Assembly (NCBI GenBank): GCA_008508345.1
Contig: QNGE01000416.1
Location: 184,347-248,346, forward strand
Source: Paragonimus westermani
Lineage: Eukaryota > Platyhelminthes > Trematoda > Plagiorchiida > Troglotrematidae
Direction of reading: 5' to 3'
DNA length: 64,000 nucleotides
Below, piece after piece: positions 58,221 through 64,000 of the stretch. Below the pieces are notes generated by a model. That model saw only the letters and a program-made list of their open reading frames with translations. It was not told the DNA's origin and did not search any database. The position numbers were made by a program, and so were the translations under genes. The first letter of the stretch is position 1, and the number at the start of each line of letters is the position of its first letter.

Positions 58221-61200
58221 TTCTGCAGTGATAAACTCAATGGTCTCTCTGTTTAGGGACTTGGGCTAGATTTGGGTGAAAAGTGTGGTCCGTGGTTTTC
58301 TGCCGGGCAGTGATTTCATCATGGTCTTAACTTCCTACTGAAGGGTCCGAGGACGCTGTGAATGAACTTTCGTAAGGGGGAATAAGTTGTATTGTTCGGC
58401 TTCTTCAGGTATTCTATGAATTCTAGCTGTAGCCCTTTCGCTGATTGACCTATGATGTGGATTCAGTCATAAATACATGACTGTTGCCGTATCCTGGTCT
58501 AAATATATAACCGTTACTTTTTCAGCCTGGTCTTCAGAAAAACAGCAATACGGATTACCGATTATCAGTGTATCTTGGTGGTTCTAATCAAATTAAACTG
58601 CCCCGGGAAAAGCCAGAACTATTCTTTTCATATATGTTATAAAAAGTGAACATGTGTCTGATCGGCGTACGATTGGGCACTGAATCAACTCCAGACCTCA
58701 AGAGTTAGTCACGGTGTGTAAGTGAAACACCATTCAAGGTTGATCACAAATTTCACATTCAAACGGATTTTTCATCTAGAACAGGAGTACGTGATTTGAA
58801 TCTCACTCCTGCTAAAGGTCGGTTGTGATGCGTGTTCTTATAAAACACAGAGGTTTTAACTCCGGTGACTTTCCCATGAGTCTACCGCACTGAACACCGC
58901 GTAACCAACTGTGTGATTTTCAGTTTGTATTCACCATATCTAACATCACTTATCTAAACCAAAGTTTTCAGCTAGGTACACTGGATGTCATCCAGTATTA
59001 TGGACCTCCTGAAACATTACTGCATTCAATATCCAAGTTCTAGAGATACGTCCGAAAGCTTCCACAGACGTCTCAAACCAAGCAATTGGAAACTCAGTGG
59101 TTTCACAAATATAAAGCAACTTCGCGTTCTTATCTGCATGGGAATGCCAGTACATACATACATACACACATTCTCCATGATTCGGACAAGCGTGTTCCCC
59201 AACTGTCCTTTAATTAAACCCGGAAACCCAATCGCCTGATTAGTCGAAGTCCATCAACACCTAAAACAGCTGCAGTTTCACCAGATTGCTAAATTGATTA
59301 AAACATCATTAGACCCCATAGTCTATGCTCTAACAGTGTCGCCATCCCCACCCTTGGAACCCAGCCTCAAGAAAATCCTCACCGTCATCACAGGCGTGGC
59401 CCCAACCTTACTTGCCATGTCAGCTAGTCTGGCCGCCTTAATTAGACCGATTCCGATTTGAATGAACAAATTCACTCTGTGCACCGGTTGCGTCAGTGCA
59501 CGCGATCGCAGTATTGGAAGTAGTTAATGAACGTTAATCAACAAGCGATAGTTCAACCGCTGTTAGTTTACATTCGGACGCAGCAGTGGGGCAGTCGGAT
59601 GACTGAACCAACACATAAATACACTTACGTGGTCCTTGTGCATGTGTGAGATTGAATGAAATCTCCAGGAGTTGCATACAATCACCATCTACTTTAGCGT
59701 GATTTTTCGCAGCTAAATTTCTTAACGTTACAATCTTTTCCAAGGTTCATTTTCTATACAAAACACGCAATTTTGCTCTGGCATATGAACAACGAGAATA
59801 AATGCTTTTTACTACTCACAATTTCACTAGTAGCACACAACGCCCACTGAATTTCCACTATAAATGAGGTGCTGGCGTGTCGACTGTGTATTATTGCATT
59901 ATACGATAGTGGAAAAACGCATGTCTTCTTGCTGAAAACCGCTGGCTAGTCCTAAGTTCGTTAATTTCACGCGAGGACTTGCCTGCCGTGAAGCGAAAGA
60001 CCACCTGTGGTTTTATTTATTGTGTACAATTTGGGTGTGAGCACTTTAGAAGGATAAGGTGTGTGTAACGAATAGCCGGAAAATCTCATTCGTTCATCCC
60101 CCCCCCCAACTCCCAACGAAATCCCTTATTCACTTTGACTATAAGAATGGCCACCAGACAGCTTATGAGTGAGCCGGTCACGCACATTGCCCAAACGTGT
60201 GGCAACTGGGAATATTGAAAAATCCTAATTGGTTTTCGTGACATTTTGCTATGGGGAGAATAAACTGGGTTAACGCACATGCTAACCGATGCCGGGGTAT
60301 GAAATAATCAACACTGAATGGCAGACAACTGTCGAATAGTTGGATTCAATTTGCTAAGATGCACGGATATGGTGTTATTCGAATGTAATCAGTGATTAAT
60401 GTACCCGTGGACAACTAGAAATTTTCATGCATTAAAACGGAGAAGAATGATAAACTTGGTCTTGTTGTTTGCCTCAACAATATCCATTGAAATTTACTGT
60501 AAAACCCACAAACTGTAGCACATATCTGAGGTGATACGTTAGGCAAAATACTGTTTCTGGTTTCTCCGTTCAAATTTGTCAAGGGAGAAAGTTTGTTTCT
60601 CAATGAGGGAACATTTCACTGACAGTAAGCCAACCGTTGATTATCTTCCTTATGGCACATAGACTGACATACCGACCACCTAGCTAGTCGGTAGCGCACA
60701 AATTAAAAGCTCTAAACGTGTCTGAATGTTCCAACTACCTACGTGCTCCAAAAATCGTTTAGGTTGTCTTGTATCTTTGTTCTGGTCGCAACTCAAACAT
60801 AAATCAAAAGTTGACTAAAAGAGTTACACGTTACTTTCAACGTTGTCACTTTCCGTTCGAATAACTGTCTCCGGGTTAATTCACACCAAATGGTTCATCT
60901 GAAAACACACAATATACTTTTGGTTTGGCTGATCCAAGTAAAACTTGAGATATACAATCGTAATGTTATTCTGAGTTTACAAGTACTATCGTCAACTGGA
61001 TAGGTTGAAATTGATAAAAGATATGTAGCAAGTCACCATCTGTTGAAGTTCATGGTTGATTGGTAAAATCTGAATCATGCTTCTCATTTTATTTTACCCC
61101 TATATCCACCTACTCTCTAACATGCATTTCATCTTCCCATGAGTGAGACGAACACATACACGTGCATCTTTCTCCACAAATTGTGAACTGTTTCAACAAG

Positions 61201-62827
61201 AACAAATATAACATCAGGTGTACAAAACCAATATGACCTTCATCCAACCTTTAAAATGTCACTGATTTCAGTAATTCCAACGTGTATAACTCTAGAAGAG
61301 ATCTTAGTCTACCCATTTAAGGAAATCATTGATTACTGCGCGGGTGTCAGGCTGAGATTTCAATCTTCCTGGATCATTGCAATTCTACTTATCACTTCAT
61401 TCGAACGTCAGGTTAGCCGGAAGGCAATCAGGAAAAAATTATTGACGTATCACCTTTTACAAACGCCTTCAAATCAAATGTATGAGATAAAGTATGAATG
61501 TATCGTTCGTGAACCACTTCTGCTAGGCAAATAGGAGTCCAGCAAACCCTTGATTTGCATATTAAAAGCATTGTCTACAACTGGAAATATGTTTCCAGTG
61601 AGCTATCTTCTGTCATATAGAAAATCACATATCCAAAAAACGTTTGTAGTACTACTTTAAAAAGTTTTTGTTTTAAATCTTTAGCCTAGGTGGATCGGCG
61701 AGAACGCAAAGTTACCCTTTCAGCCTTTCGGAAAAGATTTCCAGAAGAAAAAGACTCCCAGAAGTCTCTGACGTTTCAATGGATAAATTACAGAGAGTTG
61801 GAGAAGAGACACACGTAACTTCCCGAGTGCCTACCATGATTTCCGTGGTGGCTCGTTTCACATGTTCTGGCAAACTTATCTTTTTCTTATGGTCAAAACA
61901 AACTATTCAGATAACTTATTCAACCAGACAGACACGGGCCCCGCAAACAGTCTCAGGAGCTCTATGCAAACGAGGGGAATGTCTGTTTTGTCCTGCTCAG
62001 CACAGTACATATATGCCTAGGTTTCTTTCCATGACTATTCAAAGAGAAAAAGATAACCACTTATTCGGGTAGTTTATCGGGTTCATCGTAGCAACGTATA
62101 CAGCTATTTGTGTATATTGTGTTTATGAAGGTGTCATTAGAATCCTTACTGACAGATATGTGCACATTTGTGGGTTTTGTTAGGAAAAAGCCACTCATCT
62201 GATTATCGCCTATTTGCATCGCAGTAATATTACAAAATACTTGGATCAAAAGAATTTCGGATTTTCGAATCACCTCCATAGATAAGAGAGTTACTGTAAA
62301 TTCCTTGTGGTAAATCATACTAAAAACAGCAATGGTCACAGAACCAATCCACGTGGTACAGCTGGTGAGATCGGTGAACGTGATGAGTGGTCGGAACCAG
62401 TTTTGAGGAAAAAAGCACTACTGCTGAAAATTTGGGTCACCCAGCAACGAATGCAATTTTTAATGTCGTGCAACCCCAATTTTTGGAAGTGGGTCGTGTG
62501 ACCGCCACTCAAGCGACTTCGCAAAGTTCAAGAAAACTGTGTGTTTAATAAGGCCATGATCATCAGCGTCCGTTGAACGCAACCAAAGAGATGCGCACGC
62601 TGTAGAGGTGAATCGAAAGAACTGTTGATGGTTTGAGCGCATTGTTTAGATCAGCGTGACAAATAGTCTATTATCAAGATGCGGTGATGGTGTGTTCAAT
62701 AACTGGTCACATTTTAGAGGAAATTTTCATGAACGCCCTAGGGACCGATCAATTTAATGTGGGCAGTGGAAAATTTGCACTATAGAAACGCTAAGCAGAT
62801 GGTGCGTTCTGAGTTACTAGTGAGGAT
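58221..62827. other. No gene recognised
   Basis: A short ACAT/ACAC run lies near 59150-59168 and a C run near 60099. Frames at 58985-59239, 61256-61534 and 61779-62072 (plus) match no family. Confidence 0.5.
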
Positions 62828-62854
62828 TACCGACAGAATATTTTTCTGTCGGTA
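62828..62854. repeat. Perfect 11-bp hairpin
   Basis: TACCGACAGAA and TTCTGTCGGTA pair perfectly around a five-base TATTT loop, followed by a short TA-rich run. It may be a transposon terminal relic or a simple palindrome. Confidence 0.85.
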
Positions 62855-64000
62855 TAGTATATATAAGCCAAACAACGCTGTCGTTTAACTGCCTCCGTCT
62901 ACGTACACCTTGCTTACACCAACTATGGAACAAGGCGGTCGGTTGCTTCTTGACGTGGACTTGCAGTATGGTAGTTATGATTGTGAGGTGAGCCCATTTT
63001 TCATTACCCTGAAGATCATACACCAGCCCTTAAAACTCAAGATCGTTGGCAATACTTAATCTATTTTCTCAAAAAGACCGCTGAGCCAACTAGCTACTGA
63101 CTCCGTAGAGCGGGTTACTTGACTTTTGCTGACGACACACATGGTAAGACCTGATCCACAGTCAGTGAACTGGTGGCCTAGCTGAGAACTGCTAGTCGCG
63201 AGTGGTCCCCTTACCTGTTGAAGAAAAATATTGCTTGTTGTAAGTCACTGGGAGGAGAAATCGAGCCTTGTGTTTCTTAACGGGGTGAACCAACCATAAG
63301 TTTCTTCCATAGGCCACAATAAAAGCTATTAGGTGTAGTACACACGTTAATGAGTTAGTTTTGTGATTGTAAATTGATGAGTTTACACTGACTATGTGGC
63401 CCAGATAATCTGATTATTTCCAGACGTCAACCGTGCAAATGGCTTATTCTTTATCGAACTTCTGAGATAAGCTGGTCGATACCAACGACAACACAACTTG
63501 AATACTTCAGTTTGACTTTGGCAAACGTTGGTACTGGTCAGTCCAGGGAAACTGTCGGTAGTAACATCTCCTGTTTCAAACCATGTAGGATATAGCTGGC
63601 TGCAAATGTAAGCGAAATCAACTGGAATATGTTCTGAGCTCCCCATGTGGTTTTTAATCATGCCAGTTCTATCGAGTGTTCGAATATTGTGAAAGTACAC
63701 ATTTTTCTTACTTTCGACCTTTGTACAAAAACAAGCCTATGAGATTACTTATGAGTAGTAAATGAATTGTGCACACCGTTGCCCCATGAATATTTTGTAA
63801 CAGTAGAATGAATTAAAATGTAAGGCGACTGAGATTAGGCCAAAGAAAATTGTTTTCAAAACCGCCACGAAAACGAAGGACAACATGGAATGCGCGATAA
63901 CTTTGTCCGAAATCAAATGAACAGTAACAGACTTGGATATAACTCTCAATATTTGCCAAACGATTCTGAATGGAAGCTGTTAAAATGATGTTACTTAAAA
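62855..64000. other. No gene recognised
   Basis: No repeat or coding evidence. The frame at 63392-63700 (minus) matches nothing. Confidence 0.5.

Overview
The window looks like nuclear DNA of a flatworm, most likely a digenean trematode. Long non-coding stretches surround one intron-split gene, and relics of many retroelement classes lie between. These are Ty3/gypsy (one copy close to the fluke CsRn1-type family), CR1/RTE-like LINEs, a Penelope-like element, tRNA-derived SINEs and solo LTRs. The taxon is inferred from this repeat mix and from the gene family, not proven. No prokaryotic-style gene, CRISPR array or operon is present, and most short open frames are chance.

The only host protein gene I can support is on the minus strand between 40072 and 24535. 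It is a homeobox gene of the BSX/bsh (brain-specific homeobox) family with three coding exons (40072-39349, 33665-33472, 25305-24535). The introns are 5.7 and 8.2 kb, the splice phases agree, and the conceptual protein has 562 residues. It carries an eh1-like repressor motif near the N-terminus and a complete Q50 homeodomain split at the common 44/45 intron position.

Layout. 1-174 is a SINE at the window edge. 3330-4310 is an old plus-strand gypsy pol relic. 4620-7380 is a younger minus-strand gypsy element with RNase H, integrase, polypurine tract and 3' LTR, but truncated at its 5' side. 10830-11500 is a Penelope-like relic and 14370-14562 an inverted SINE. 16290-17310 is a LINE relic, 17900-19340 an unassigned ORF-rich block, and 21506-22034 a solo LTR with target-site duplication. 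24535-40072 is the bsx gene, whose second intron holds a SINE and an antisense LINE. 40100-64000 is mostly featureless, with further SINEs (45209, 55986), a cluster of a second SINE family (56960-58220), a second solo LTR interrupted by an N (57890-58012), microsatellites and hairpins.

The parts do not form a pathway. This is one developmental regulator in repeat-rich sequence. The points most worth a second look are the bsx gene with a splice acceptor just before its ATG, the solo LTR pair that exposes about 406 missing bases at an assembly N, the SINE family with sequence upstream of its tRNA head, and recurrent GAAACGT-type Penelope-like tails.
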